Source: an uncultured Saprospirales bacterium (GTDB lineage: Bacteria > Bacteroidota > Bacteroidia > Chitinophagales > Saprospiraceae). From it: a stretch of 64,000 bases of DNA. Numbering within the stretch: position 1 is the first letter of the stretch; the number at the start of each line of letters is the position of its first letter. The stretch lies in assembly GCA_937926355.1 (NCBI GenBank), contig CALAZP010000071.1:3295-67294 (forward strand). Direction: 5' to 3'. Below the pieces are notes generated by a model. That model had not been told where the DNA came from. It searched no databases and worked only from the letters and a program-made list of their open reading frames with translations. Of this stretch, positions 1-9,364 are shown one piece after another. The translations under genes and the position numbers were made by a program.

Positions 1-177
1 GGACATATTGAAATTGCAGATAGCACACAAATTCAAGCAAAAAGTGGAATAACTTCCTCTGTTAAGCAACCCAATACCTTTTTATTTGGATACCCCGCTA
101 TTAATTATAAAGACTACATCCGTTCCTATGCAGTTTTTAAAAAGCTTCCAGCGCTATACAAACAATTTAAGGGTTAG
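1..177 (+). CDS. lpxD: LpxD C-terminus (partial, 5' end outside window)
   Basis: The open frame runs from base 1 to a TAG at 175-177 and encodes the last 58 residues of a hexapeptide-repeat acyltransferase. The visible text (GHIEIADSTQIQAKSGITSS, then FGYPAINYKDYIRS and FKKLPALYKQFKG) matches the C-terminal end of UDP-3-O-(3-hydroxyacyl)glucosamine N-acyltransferase. In that family the left-handed beta-helix is followed by a G-x-PA motif and a C-terminal helix. LpxD adds the second N-linked acyl chain in lipid A synthesis. The lpxC-fabZ gene follows after about 35 bases and lpxA comes next, which is the usual Bacteroidota order. The product name is well supported; the N-terminus cannot be seen. 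Confidence 0.85.
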   Translation, partial: GHIEIADSTQIQAKSGITSSVKQPNTFLFGYPAINYKDYIRSYAVFKKLPALYKQFKG

Positions 178-212
178 AAACCTTATCTTTGGCAAAAATT
201 TCTAAAGTATTC

Positions 213-1613
213 ATGAATTACCAGTCCACTATAGGGAAAGAAGTTTCTATATCTGGTGTAGGACTTCATACAGGAAAAGAGGTAACATTAACATTTAAGC
301 CAGCACCTACTAACCATGGTTACAAGTTTAAAAGAACAGATTTACCATTAACTCCTGTGGTCTCAGCAGATGTTTCTAAAGTTGTTACAACTAATAGAGG
401 CACCACTATTCAAGATGGGGAAGCTTCCATTAGTACCATCGAACATGCTTTAGCTGCATTGGCAGGATTGCAAATAGATAATGTCCTTATTGAAATTGAC
501 GGTCCTGAAGTACCTATCATGGATGGAAGCAGCCGTCCATTTGTAGAAGCTATCCACCAAGCAGGAATTACCCCTCAGGAGGAAGAAAGAGAATATTTCA
601 TCGTAGAAGGTCCTATTTCTTACAAAGATCCTAAAAGTGGTGCTGAAATAACAGTACTGCCTGCAGATGAGCTCGAGATAACAGCACTTATTGACTTTAA
701 TAGTGCATTTTTAGGTCAACAATATGCCGAATTAAAAGATATACAACATTTCTCAGGAGATATTGCCCTCTGTAGAACATTTGTTTTTTTGCATGAAATA
801 GAACATCTTTTTGACCAGAATTTAATCAAAGGGGGAGATTTCGATAATGCTGTAGTGATTGCAGATAAACCCATGACTAGGGAAGAACTAGATCAATTAT
901 CTGCCAAATTGAATAAACCGAAAATATCAGTTGATAGGGATGGAATTTTAAATACAGTACAGCTCTATTTCAAAAATGAACCTGCACGCCATAAAATTTT
1001 AGACATTATAGGTGATTTGGCATTGCTCGGAAAACCCATTAAAGGTAAAATTTTAGCCTCCAAGCCAGGACATAGAATCAATATCGAATTCACAAAAATA
1101 TTAAAAGAACATTTAAAGGAACAAGCTAGACTTAAAGGAGTTCCTAATTACGATTCTTCTGAACCTCCTGTTTTGGATGCTAATCAAGTAGCAGCCTATT
1201 TACCTCATCGTTATCCATTCCTTTTAGTAGATAAAGTGATAGCTATGGATAAGCAACAGGTGGTTGGCGTTAAAAATGTTTCCTTTAATGAACCTTTTTT
1301 TCAAGGTCACTTCCCCAACAATCCTATAATGCCGGGTGTTCTTCAAATCGAGGCATTGGCCCAAGTTGGAGGTATTCTAGCCATGCACATAGTTGGAGAT
1401 CCTGGAGATTGGGACACTTATTTTCTAAAAATTGATAATGCCAAATTCAAACAAAAAGTAACTCCGGGAGATACCCTTTTGCTAAAGATGGAATTGTTGG
1501 CACCCATTAGAAGAGGTATTTGTCAAATGAAAGGAACAACCTATGTGGGCAATAAAATAGTTTCAGAAGCTGAATTAACAGCTCAAATTGTTAAGAGAAC
1601 AAAGAATGAATAA
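213..1613 (+). CDS. lpxC-fabZ: LpxC-FabZ bifunctional fusion (UDP-3-O-acyl-GlcNAc deacetylase / 3-hydroxyacyl-ACP dehydratase)
   Basis: This is a 466-residue fusion. The first ~310 residues are LpxC: the start IGKEVSISGVGLHTGKEVTL, the zinc-site helix STIEHALAALAGL, and the second metal motif HKILDIIGDLALLG. The last ~150 residues are FabZ: PHRYPFLLVDKV and the catalytic loop HFPNNPIMPGVLQIEALAQ, with its His and Glu. LpxC performs the committed deacetylation of lipid A synthesis; FabZ dehydrates 3-hydroxyacyl-ACP and competes for the same precursor pool. The fusion is known in Bacteroidota. I chose the ATG at 213 because homology begins directly after it; an upstream in-frame TTG at 189 would add eight residues. 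The stop overlaps the lpxA start by eight bases, implying coupled translation. Confidence 0.95.
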   Translation: MNYQSTIGKEVSISGVGLHTGKEVTLTFKPAPTNHGYKFKRTDLPLTPVVSADVSKVVTTNRGTTIQDGEASISTIEHALAALAGLQIDNVLIEIDGPEVPIMDGSSRPFVEAIHQAGITPQEEEREYFIVEGPISYKDPKSGAEITVLPADELEITALIDFNSAFLGQQYAELKDIQHFSGDIALCRTFVFLHEIEHLFDQNLIKGGDFDNAVVIADKPMTREELDQLSAKLNKPKISVDRDGILNTVQLYFKNEPARHKILDIIGDLALLGKPIKGKILASKPGHRINIEFTKILKEHLKEQARLKGVPNYDSSEPPVLDANQVAAYLPHRYPFLLVDKVIAMDKQQVVGVKNVSFNEPFFQGHFPNNPIMPGVLQIEALAQVGGILAMHIVGDPGDWDTYFLKIDNAKFKQKVTPGDTLLLKMELLAPIRRGICQMKGTTYVGNKIVSEAELTAQIVKRTKNE

Positions 1614-2400
1614 TCTAAACCAAATCCATCCAAAAGCAGAAATTGGGAAAAATGTCCATATTAGTCCTTTTTGCTTCATAGATGAAAATGTGCAAATTGG
1701 AGATGACACTTGGATAGGTCCCAACGTCACTGTCTTTTCTGGGGCTAGGATTGGTAAGAATTGTAAAATATTCCCAGGTGCCGTAATTTCAGGTGTGCCA
1801 CAAGATTTAAAATTCAGAGGAGAGGAAACATCAGCTGAAATAGGTGATAATACCACCATTAGAGAGTACGTAACAGTTAACAGGGGAACTAGCTATGCCA
1901 ATAAAACAGTAGTTGGGGAAAATTGCCTCTTGATGGCCTACGTCCATGTAGCTCACGATTGTATATTAGGTAATAATATCATCCTTGCCAATAATGTAAA
2001 TCTTGCAGGGCATGTAGAGATAGACGACTTCGCCATTCTTGAAGGAATGGTTGCTGTTCAACAATTCGTTCATATTGGTATGCATAGCTTTATAGCCGGT
2101 GGCTCATTGGTTCGAAAAAATATCCCACCTTTTGTTAAGGCAGCTAGAGAACCGCTTTCTTATATTGGTGTAAATTCTATCGGAATGAGAAGAAGATCAT
2201 TCTCAGAAACCAAAATCAGAGAAATTCAAGAATTGTACAGATACCTATATGTAAGGGGATACAAGCTATCTAGAGCAATGGAAATTATTGAGACCTCCAT
2301 ACCTGAATCAGAAGAAAAAGATATTGTACTCAGCTTTATTAGAAATTATGGTGAAAATGGTCTAATGAGAGGTTTACGTGAGCTCAATGGTACCGTTTAA
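1606..2400 (+). CDS. lpxA: LpxA, UDP-N-acetylglucosamine O-acyltransferase
   Basis: The 264 residues match the family's usual ~260. The protein opens with NQIHPKAEIGKNVHISPF and carries hexapeptide repeats (IGDDTWIGPNVTVFSGARIG, then ILGNNIILANNVNLAGHVEI). The catalytic-His segment is AYVHVAHDCILGNN, and a helical C-terminal domain contains REIQELYRYLY. LpxA transfers a 3-hydroxyacyl chain from ACP to UDP-GlcNAc, the first step of lipid A synthesis, in the cytoplasm. The ATG at 1606 lies inside the end of lpxC-fabZ. An in-frame TTG further upstream would add only non-conserved residues. It is third in the lpxD-lpxC/fabZ-lpxA operon, and the next gene starts immediately after its stop. Confidence 0.96.
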   Translation: MNNLNQIHPKAEIGKNVHISPFCFIDENVQIGDDTWIGPNVTVFSGARIGKNCKIFPGAVISGVPQDLKFRGEETSAEIGDNTTIREYVTVNRGTSYANKTVVGENCLLMAYVHVAHDCILGNNIILANNVNLAGHVEIDDFAILEGMVAVQQFVHIGMHSFIAGGSLVRKNIPPFVKAAREPLSYIGVNSIGMRRRSFSETKIREIQELYRYLYVRGYKLSRAMEIIETSIPESEEKDIVLSFIRNYGENGLMRGLRELNGTV

Positions 2401-3027
2401 ATGAACATTGTATTAGATAAAGTTGGAAAGAGATACGGCTTTGAATGGATTTTCAAAAATTTATCCTTCCAATTTAACTTCCCACACCATTATGCGATTA
2501 CCGGCCCAAATGGATCTGGTAAATCTACCCTGCTTAAAATAATCTGCGGTCAATCTAGCCCATCCCTCGGTAAAGTTTACTTTTCCCAGAATGAATCTCC
2601 CATTGAAAACCATAAGGTCTACCAACTATTTACCATAGCTGCTCCTTATATAGATTTAATTGAATTATTTACCCTAAAAGAAGCTCTGGCTTTCCACAAA
2701 AAATTTATTCCCATTATACATAATCTGGATATTAATGATCTTATTGATATTCTAGGAATGGAACAATCAGCTAGTAAACCTATTCAATATTTTTCTTCGG
2801 GTATGAAGCAGAGAGTCAAATTGTTATTGGCCTTATGCTCTGATAGACCCGTTACCCTTCTAGATGAACCCAGTACCAATCTAGATGAGCAGGGCATTCA
2901 ATGGTACGAAAATCTAGTTGCTAAATTTGGTAAGAACAAACTTCTAATCATTGCAAGTAATGTTGAAAATGATTTAAAAATTTGCCAAGAACTTATTAAC
3001 CTTAGGGATTTTAAAACCATCAAATAA
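2401..3027 (+). CDS. ABC transporter ATP-binding protein (single-domain ATPase)
   Basis: This 208-residue ATPase has Walker A GPNGSGKSTLLK near residue 36, a signature-like segment YFSSGMKQRVKLLLAL, and Walker B VTLLDEPSTNLDEQG. The protein is short, with no accessory domain and no membrane segment. Its ATG directly follows the lpxA stop (TAAATG), so it is almost certainly co-transcribed with the lipid A genes, but no partner permease is visible nearby. It might serve lipid or LPS export, or another permease elsewhere; the substrate cannot be read from the sequence. LptB is a possibility suggested by context only, and the protein is shorter than a typical LptB. Confidence 0.85.
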   Translation: MNIVLDKVGKRYGFEWIFKNLSFQFNFPHHYAITGPNGSGKSTLLKIICGQSSPSLGKVYFSQNESPIENHKVYQLFTIAAPYIDLIELFTLKEALAFHKKFIPIIHNLDINDLIDILGMEQSASKPIQYFSSGMKQRVKLLLALCSDRPVTLLDEPSTNLDEQGIQWYENLVAKFGKNKLLIIASNVENDLKICQELINLRDFKTIK

Positions 3028-3040
3028 AAGCTGTTGCGCA

Positions 3041-4468
3041 TTATCGATCTAAATGTAGTTTAAACATTTGGCTGGTTTTCTTTGGATCAGCCTTACCCTT
3101 AGTCTCCTTCATGACCTCTCCCATAAAAAACCCGATTAAACCCTTTTTACCATTTTTGTAAGCTTTGACCTTATCTGGATAGGTGTCTAATAACTTAGTA
3201 ACTACCCCCTCCAGCAAATCCTCATCAGACTCTTGAATTAAATTTAATTCCTTAGCTAATAAAGCGGGAGAAATTCCATCATTAACTCTTTCCAAAAGTT
3301 CCGGGAATAGAAATTGATAAGCAGCTGAATTACTGACTATACCCTTTTGAATTAATTCAAGAAATTCAGCAATAATTTGAGGGCCTAAGGGAAAATTGGA
3401 TATGGAGAATTTACTCTCGTTACAATATGGAATAATCTTATTGATCAAAAGTTTGGATAGGGCTTTAAAATCCCCAATATCTGAGACTAAGGATAGATAA
3501 TAATGCGCTACTTCTGGATCTTCACTGATTAGATTAGCATCATATTCAGATAAATGGTATTCTTGAATCAGCCGATTTCTCATCTGTTCAGGCAATAGAG
3601 GCATATTTGCCTCAATATGATCCAAAAAATCCTCTGAGATCAATATGTCACACAAATCTGGATCAGGAAAATATCGATAATCATTAGCATCTTCTTTATC
3701 TCTTATTGGAGTGGTAACTCCTGATTGAGGATCAAAATGAAGCGTTTGCCTGACTACAGATTCCCCATTTTCAATTAATTGAACTTGCCTGTTAAATTCA
3801 TATTCAATGGCTTTTTTAGCATATCTCATTGAATTTAAATTCTTGATTTCACACCTTTCACCAAGTTTAAGATCACCTTTTTTACGGACACTAACATTAC
3901 AATCACAACGCATAGAGCCCTGTTCCATGTTCCCATCTGATACTCCTAGATAGCGAACCATTCTTCTCATATCAAGCATGAAAGTCTCCACCTCTTCAGC
4001 AGATCTAAAATCTGGTTCCGTAACAATTTCCAATAAAGGAACACCCGCTCTATTTAGGTCAATCACAGAAAATGGACCCTCTTCTGAATGCATTGATTTA
4101 CCTGCATCCTCCTCCATGTGAATGTGATGCAATCTGATTGGACCTAACTGCCCACCAATACAGATGGGTTTAGCATCTTGAGTAATCTGATATCCCTTGG
4201 GTAAATCGGCATAGAAATAATTCTTTCGGTCAAATCTATTGACCCTATTGATTTCACAACCAAGGGCCAGACCTAATTCTACGGCAAACTGAACTTGTCT
4301 TTCGTTTATTCTAGGTAAAGTGCCTGGATGCCCTAAAGATATTGGACTTACATGGGTATTAGGAGATCCGCCAAATGCTGTACTATCAGAGCAGAAAGCT
4401 TTACTTTTGGTCGCTAATTGAACATGCACTTCGAGACCTATTACCACTTCATAATTTTCAGCTACCAT
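3041..4468 (-). CDS. gatB: GatB, Asp-tRNA(Asn)/Glu-tRNA(Gln) amidotransferase subunit B
   Basis: The 475-residue protein starts EVVIGLEVHVQLATKSKAFC, the GatB family signature. It contains RKNYFYADLPKGYQITQ, the acidic stretch LHHIHMEEDAGKS and DYRYFPDPDL. It ends with the helical tRNA-recognition (YqeY-like) region, including the motif GFFMGEVMKETKGKADP. GatB is the kinase/transamidation subunit of GatCAB, which converts mischarged Glu-tRNA(Gln) or Asp-tRNA(Asn). GatA and GatC are not in the window, which is common. The gene is convergent with the ABC ATPase (13-bp gap) and lies 24 bp downstream of the M23 gene on the same strand. Confidence 0.97.
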   Translation of the reverse strand: MVAENYEVVIGLEVHVQLATKSKAFCSDSTAFGGSPNTHVSPISLGHPGTLPRINERQVQFAVELGLALGCEINRVNRFDRKNYFYADLPKGYQITQDAKPICIGGQLGPIRLHHIHMEEDAGKSMHSEEGPFSVIDLNRAGVPLLEIVTEPDFRSAEEVETFMLDMRRMVRYLGVSDGNMEQGSMRCDCNVSVRKKGDLKLGERCEIKNLNSMRYAKKAIEYEFNRQVQLIENGESVVRQTLHFDPQSGVTTPIRDKEDANDYRYFPDPDLCDILISEDFLDHIEANMPLLPEQMRNRLIQEYHLSEYDANLISEDPEVAHYYLSLVSDIGDFKALSKLLINKIIPYCNESKFSISNFPLGPQIIAEFLELIQKGIVSNSAAYQFLFPELLERVNDGISPALLAKELNLIQESDEDLLEGVVTKLLDTYPDKVKAYKNGKKGLIGFFMGEVMKETKGKADPKKTSQMFKLHLDR

Positions 4469-4492
4469 AACAGTAAGCAGGAGTAAAGTCTT

Positions 4493-5476
4493 TTAATCTA
4501 AAGACTGGTTGGTTTGGGCCGCGGCTTTAACCAATTCTTGATATTCTTCAGGAGTAAGTCCATCCATAACATAGTGAACAGGATTTACTTTTTTACCATT
4601 CTCTTCTATCTCATAGTGACAATGTGGGGCAGTAGACGTACCTGTGGTTCCTACTAAACCTATCTGTTGACCACGCAAAACTTCATCACCCGGTTTGACG
4701 TCTATCCTATACATGTGTGCATATCGGCTCTTGAAACCAAATCCATGGTCGATGACAACACATTTGCCAAAACCGGATTTCTTATTTTCTACACTTACCA
4801 CTCTACCGTTACCCGTAGCTTGAATTGGAGTACCTTGTGGAGCTGTAAAATCAATACCGTAATGAAACTTGGGTACTTTATAAATGGGGTGTATTCTATT
4901 TCCAAAACCTGAAAGCAATCTTAATTCCATAGGTAAATTGTCGGATCTTACTGGTTTAATAGAAGGTACTGATGCTAAAAACTCTTCTCTTTCCTTAGCT
5001 AATGAAACTACCTCTTCCAAAGATTTTTCCTGCAGTTGTAGTTGTCTTTTTAGTTTGTCCACCCTTGTCTTTACATCAACCATCAGAGAGCCAGAGTTGG
5101 CGAATTCTCTATATTCCCCATACTTATCCGATCCACCGGTACCGCCTTCCCATATATTTGGATCTATTGGGTCTTGACCAAAAATCAGTCTGTATGCATA
5201 GGCATCTTTTTCATAGATTTCCCTTAGATCTTGATCCATTTTTTGCAAATCGGATATTAGGTTTTCATATTCAAAACCCATTTGATTGATTTCTTGCATT
5301 AATGCAACTTCCTTGGGAGAGGGGAAATATCTATTGAAAAACAACATCACTAAGTACCCACTAAACAGTAAGGCACAGGTTAATCCAAAAATTCGAAGGA
5401 AAATTGAACTCAACGATTCTTTAACACGCTCATACCTCAACGTATGAACGTTGTAAACAAACTTTTCTTTTCTCAT
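4493..5476 (-). CDS. Membrane-anchored M23 family peptidase (LytM/gametolysin-type)
   Basis: The 327 residues contain a single transmembrane segment at about 25-47 after a basic N-terminus. A coiled-coil-like region follows at ~60-170 (MDQDLREIYEK, VDKLKRQLQLQEKSLEEVV), then a C-terminal LytM domain. The zinc and catalytic motifs are intact: HYGIDFTAPQGTPIQ (H-x3-D), HGFGFKSRYAHM and HCHYEIEENG (HxH). Such proteins cleave peptidoglycan cross-bridges or, when degenerate, act as activators; here the metal ligands are present, so hydrolysis is likely. It sits upstream of gatB in the same direction. The architecture resembles the second M23 protein at 40647-41441. Confidence 0.9.
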   Translation of the reverse strand: MRKEKFVYNVHTLRYERVKESLSSIFLRIFGLTCALLFSGYLVMLFFNRYFPSPKEVALMQEINQMGFEYENLISDLQKMDQDLREIYEKDAYAYRLIFGQDPIDPNIWEGGTGGSDKYGEYREFANSGSLMVDVKTRVDKLKRQLQLQEKSLEEVVSLAKEREEFLASVPSIKPVRSDNLPMELRLLSGFGNRIHPIYKVPKFHYGIDFTAPQGTPIQATGNGRVVSVENKKSGFGKCVVIDHGFGFKSRYAHMYRIDVKPGDEVLRGQQIGLVGTTGTSTAPHCHYEIEENGKKVNPVHYVMDGLTPEEYQELVKAAAQTNQSLD

Positions 5477-5744
5477 TGTATGTTAATCTAAATCAATCCT
5501 AAATTCAGAATTATTTAACTAATTCCGAATAAAGCTTCACCACATTGATTTTTGCAGTAAACCTTTCTAAGCTCCGTAAAATTAATATCCATATCCTAAA
5601 AAACAAAAAAAAGGATAATAAATTTTAATTATTCAAATTTATTAATCATAATAATTTGTAAATCAATGAATTGAAAGGGACAAAGTTAAAAACTAGCTTC
5701 ATGGAAAATTTAAATTAAATTTGTGTTCCAAAATTTTTTAAACG
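5477..5744. promoter_or_regulatory. Divergent intergenic region with candidate alaS promoter
   Basis: This AT-rich 268-bp gap separates the M23 gene (minus) from alaS (plus). The only good promoter element is TAAATTTG at 5716-5723, which matches the Bacteroidota -7 consensus TAnnTTTG and would start transcription about 15 nt before the alaS ATG. No convincing -33 TTTG lies at the expected distance. An imperfect AT-rich inverted repeat (CAAAT...ATTTG) is present near 5635-5659. No reading frame of note was seen. Confidence 0.4.
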
Positions 5745-8381
5745 ATGCAGACGCAATGGACTTCCCAAAAAATACGACAACAATTTCTAGATTTTTTTAA
5801 AGAAAAAAACCATAAGATTGTTAGCTCCGCCCCTATGGTCAATAAAGATGACCCTAGTTTGATGTTTACCAATGCCGGTATGAATCAATTTAAAGATTTC
5901 TTTCTGGGAACTGCAGTTCCAGACCATCCAAGAATTGCGGATACACAAAAATGTTTAAGGGTTTCAGGCAAACACAATGATTTAGAAGAGGTCGGTCGAG
6001 ACAGCTACCATCATACTATGTTTGAAATGTTGGGCAATTGGTCCATAGGGGATTACTTTAAGGAAGAGGCCATAGCGTGGGCTTGGGAATTATTGACAGA
6101 GAAATACGGTCTGGATAAAGAAAAAATGTATGTTACTGTTTTCGCAGGCAACCAAGAAGAACATTTAGAACCAGATCAAGAAGCGGCCAACTATTGGAAA
6201 AAATGGTTGCCTGAAGATAGAATTTTATATTTCGATAAAAAGGATAATTTTTGGGAAATGGGGGATGTAGGTCCTTGTGGTCCTTGTTCAGAGATTCACT
6301 ATGACCTTAGATCTGATGAAGAAATCAAAAAACTATCCGGTAGAACATTAGTCAATGCTGATCATCCGCTGGTGGTAGAATTATGGAATCTGGTTTTTAT
6401 ACAATTTAACCGAAAAGCCGACGGCCAATTAGAGGAATTGCCAGCCAAACATATTGATACTGGGATGGGATTTGAAAGACTTTGCATGGCGTTACAAGGT
6501 GTTACTTCTAATTATGCAACAGACATCTTTAACCCAATGATTCAATTCATTTCCAATTATTCTCAAATTAAATACACCAATAAATATGAGTCTTCTGCTC
6601 AAACTGATATTGCCATGCGGGTAGTAGCAGATCACATCAGAGCGGTGGCGTTTGCTATTGCAGATGGACAGCTGCCTACTAATAGTGGAGCTGGTTATGT
6701 CATTAGAAGGATTTTGAGAAGAGCAGTAAGGTATTACTATTCATTTCTCGATATCAAAAAACCTTTTTTATATCAACTGGTAAAATTACTTTCTGAACAA
6801 TTTGCTTTAGTATTCCGCGAATTAGAAGCACAAAAAGATCAAGTAGCTACTATTATTGAAGCCGAGGAAAAATCTTTTTTAAATACTTTGGAAACTGGCC
6901 TTAAACGGTTTGCTGAAATTCAACCCAACAACAATTGCGTCTCTGGTAAATTAGCCTTCGAGCTGTATGACACCTTTGGTTTTCCCATGGATTTGACTCG
7001 TTTGTTGGCAGAGGAAAAAGGATGGTCTATTGACGAACAGGAATTTGAAAAAGAATTAGCAGATCAAAAAAATAGATCTAAGGCAGATGCTAAAAAAGAG
7101 GTTGGAGACTGGATAGAAATGAATCCTACCCAAAATCTTCAATTTGTTGGTTATGATTCCTTGAAAATAAAAGATGCTTTAGTAGTCAAACATAGGACGG
7201 TGATGGTTAAAGATCAACCGCAATTTCAATTGGTGTTAAATAAAACCCCCTTTTATGGAAGAAGTGGGGGTCAAACTGGAGATACCGGTACTTTGAAATT
7301 TGAGGATCAATCAGAGGTAAAAGTATTAGATACCATAAAAGAAAATGATTTAACCGTTCATATAATTGATCGACTACCAACGACAACAAAGGGTGTAGTC
7401 AAAGCAGAGGTGGCAGGACAAAGAAGGGCTTCAATTGCTGCCAATCATACTGCAGCCCACCTAATGCACGCTGCTCTTCACCAAGTCATTGGGAACCATG
7501 CCATTCAAAAAGGTCAAGATGTAGATGAAAAAAGAATGCGATTTGATTTTGCTCATTTTCAGAAATTGACCAAAGAAGAGTTGCACCAAATAGAATCTAT
7601 TGTAAATGAAAAAATAAGGTCAAATATCGCCCTTGACGAAAAAAGAAATATGCCGATTGCTCAAGCTAAAGAAAGTGGTGCAACCATGCTTTTTGGAGAG
7701 AAATATGGAGACACGGTTAGGGTTATAACTTTTGATGATACCTTTTCTCGCGAACTCTGCGGAGGAACACATGTATCGGCAACAGGGCAATTAGGTTTAT
7801 TCAAAATCACAAGTGAGAGTGCTGTGGCTGCTGGAATTAGAAGAATTGAAGCTATCACTGGAAAGGTTGCAGAAGATTATGTTGTTAAGGCCCTGGAAAT
7901 TTATGACGAGGCACGACAAATGCTCAAAGTAAACGATCATTTAATTGATGCCATTGGCGATTTGCAGGAGGAAAATAAGCGCTTAAAAAAAGAAATTGAA
8001 GAATTAAACTTAGAAAAAACTAAAACCATCAAGAAAGATTTATTGTCTAAATTCAAACCAATAAAAAATTACAACCTTTTGGTAGAACAAGTTGAAATTT
8101 CTGATGGGGGGCAACTAAAAAATTTAATATTTCAATTAGAAAAAGAAAAAGAAAATGCTGTAATAGTTCTAGGGTTATGCGATGCTGATAAAGCTCAGTT
8201 AATGGTTGCTATCAACAAGGATTTAACTGCTGAAATTCACGCGGGAAAAATAATAAGTCAATTAGCGAAAGAAATTAATGGAGGTGGCGGTGGACAACCA
8301 TTTTTTGCCTCTGCTGGCGGAAAAAATCCTGCTGGTTTGAAAAATGCTTTGGCTAAAGCTTCAGAAATTTTAGGTAAATAA
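5745..8381 (+). CDS. alaS: Alanyl-tRNA synthetase
   Basis: The full-length protein of 878 residues is normal for the family. The class II catalytic core starts with IRQQFLDFFKEKNHKIV and PSLMFTNAGMNQFKDFFLG (motif 1 region). The editing domain has the zinc-binding HTAAH and CGGTH elements. The C-terminal region has a coiled coil (EENKRLKKEIEELNLEKTKT) and the DHHA1-type NGGGGGQPFFASAGG glycine stretch. The enzyme charges tRNA(Ala) and hydrolyses Ser- and Gly-tRNA(Ala). It heads a co-directional run of genes with very short gaps that extends to 13626. Confidence 0.98.
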   Translation: MQTQWTSQKIRQQFLDFFKEKNHKIVSSAPMVNKDDPSLMFTNAGMNQFKDFFLGTAVPDHPRIADTQKCLRVSGKHNDLEEVGRDSYHHTMFEMLGNWSIGDYFKEEAIAWAWELLTEKYGLDKEKMYVTVFAGNQEEHLEPDQEAANYWKKWLPEDRILYFDKKDNFWEMGDVGPCGPCSEIHYDLRSDEEIKKLSGRTLVNADHPLVVELWNLVFIQFNRKADGQLEELPAKHIDTGMGFERLCMALQGVTSNYATDIFNPMIQFISNYSQIKYTNKYESSAQTDIAMRVVADHIRAVAFAIADGQLPTNSGAGYVIRRILRRAVRYYYSFLDIKKPFLYQLVKLLSEQFALVFRELEAQKDQVATIIEAEEKSFLNTLETGLKRFAEIQPNNNCVSGKLAFELYDTFGFPMDLTRLLAEEKGWSIDEQEFEKELADQKNRSKADAKKEVGDWIEMNPTQNLQFVGYDSLKIKDALVVKHRTVMVKDQPQFQLVLNKTPFYGRSGGQTGDTGTLKFEDQSEVKVLDTIKENDLTVHIIDRLPTTTKGVVKAEVAGQRRASIAANHTAAHLMHAALHQVIGNHAIQKGQDVDEKRMRFDFAHFQKLTKEELHQIESIVNEKIRSNIALDEKRNMPIAQAKESGATMLFGEKYGDTVRVITFDDTFSRELCGGTHVSATGQLGLFKITSESAVAAGIRRIEAITGKVAEDYVVKALEIYDEARQMLKVNDHLIDAIGDLQEENKRLKKEIEELNLEKTKTIKKDLLSKFKPIKNYNLLVEQVEISDGGQLKNLIFQLEKEKENAVIVLGLCDADKAQLMVAINKDLTAEIHAGKIISQLAKEINGGGGGQPFFASAGGKNPAGLKNALAKASEILGK

Positions 8382-8387
8382 AAAGTT

Positions 8388-9353
8388 ATGAATGCACTTC
8401 CTCCAAAAATGAAGGCGGTGGTGTACCACCAATTTGGTGACCCCAAAGTACTTCGTTTAGAGGAACTGCCGATACCAAAGATAAAACAAGGGGAAGTTTT
8501 GATTCAAACCAAAGCAGTAGCACTAAACCCTGTAGACTGTTCTTTGAGAAAGGGGAAATTAAAAATGGTAAATATTCCAGGTAAGCGGGGTAGAATTCCA
8601 GGAAGTGATTTTGCCGGGATTATTGTAAAAGCTGGAAATAAAGTAAAAAAATTTAAACCTGGTCAATCTGTTTACGGGTTTTTACCGCCCTTAAAGGGCG
8701 GTGCTAGTGCCGAATATTTGGTAGCCAAGGAATCTCAAATTTCTTTGATGCCTGAGCGCTTAACGTTCGAAGAAGCAGCAGCTCTCCCCCTTGCAGGTTT
8801 GACTGCATTACAAGCATTAAGAAATTTAGCCAGGTTAAAAGTTGGTGAAGTAGTGTTCATCCACGGCGCCTCGGGTGGTGTCGGGACTTTGGCTATTCAA
8901 ATTGCTCGAAATTTAGGAGCTGAAATTTATGCCACTAGCAGCAGGAATAAACACGATATGATAAGAAAATTGGGATCAGACCAGGTTATGGTGCATTCCA
9001 AATCAACCATTGTGGAATTAAAAGAGTGTTTTGATGTTTTTTTTGATGTATATGGTAATATGCCTTATCAAAAAATCAAGCATCTTTTATTCCCGAGAGG
9101 TCGACATATTACCACACTTCCCTCTTTTCAAAACTTTTTAATGGCTTTTCTGTGTAAATTATTTTCATTTAAAGGTTCTGATGTAGTGATTGTTAAATCA
9201 ACGGGTAAAGATTTGGATACTTTGTCTGAATGGGTCAATAATGGCTCTATTGATCCAGTCATTGATAGAAGTATGCCATTACATGAAATTTCGAAAGCAC
9301 ATGATTATATAGAAACTAAAAAGGCAAGTGGTAAAATTATTCTTACTATGTAA
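8388..9353 (+). CDS. NAD(P)-dependent zinc-independent alcohol dehydrogenase / quinone oxidoreductase family protein
   Basis: The 321-residue protein belongs to the medium-chain dehydrogenase/reductase superfamily. The N-terminal GroES-like part is MKAVVYHQFGDPKVLRLEEL and ALNPVDCSLRKGKL. A nucleotide-binding Rossmann motif follows, VVFIHGASGGVGTLAIQIAR, and the C-terminus ends SGKIILTM. No catalytic zinc-binding Cys/His set is evident, which fits the quinone-oxidoreductase (QOR) branch that reduces quinones or enones with NADPH. The substrate is unknown. It begins six bases after alaS. A second in-frame ATG at 8409 lies closer to the family's usual start and is a real alternative. Confidence 0.85.
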   Translation: MNALPPKMKAVVYHQFGDPKVLRLEELPIPKIKQGEVLIQTKAVALNPVDCSLRKGKLKMVNIPGKRGRIPGSDFAGIIVKAGNKVKKFKPGQSVYGFLPPLKGGASAEYLVAKESQISLMPERLTFEEAAALPLAGLTALQALRNLARLKVGEVVFIHGASGGVGTLAIQIARNLGAEIYATSSRNKHDMIRKLGSDQVMVHSKSTIVELKECFDVFFDVYGNMPYQKIKHLLFPRGRHITTLPSFQNFLMAFLCKLFSFKGSDVVIVKSTGKDLDTLSEWVNNGSIDPVIDRSMPLHEISKAHDYIETKKASGKIILTM

Positions 9354-9364
9354 ATCCCCTTGAA

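Noticed and set aside
189..212. TTG start upstream of lpxC-fabZ and similar TTG starts upstream of other genes (for example 17796, 25493, 28117, 35641, 41477, 42911, 55160)
   Set aside because: In each case an ATG closer to the conserved N-terminus or signal peptide is available and the extension adds non-conserved residues.
2401..3027. Assigning the ABC ATPase as LptB
   Set aside because: The only support is its place after lpxA; it is short for LptB and no LptFG or LptA/C gene is adjacent.
4667..5289. Plus-strand open frames opposite the M23 gene
   Set aside because: They lie entirely inside the well-supported minus-strand M23 coding region and have no family-like sequence; they are antisense shadows.
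5635..5659. AT-rich inverted repeat in front of alaS as an operator
   Set aside because: Imperfect, extremely AT-rich, and in a region where such repeats are expected by chance.
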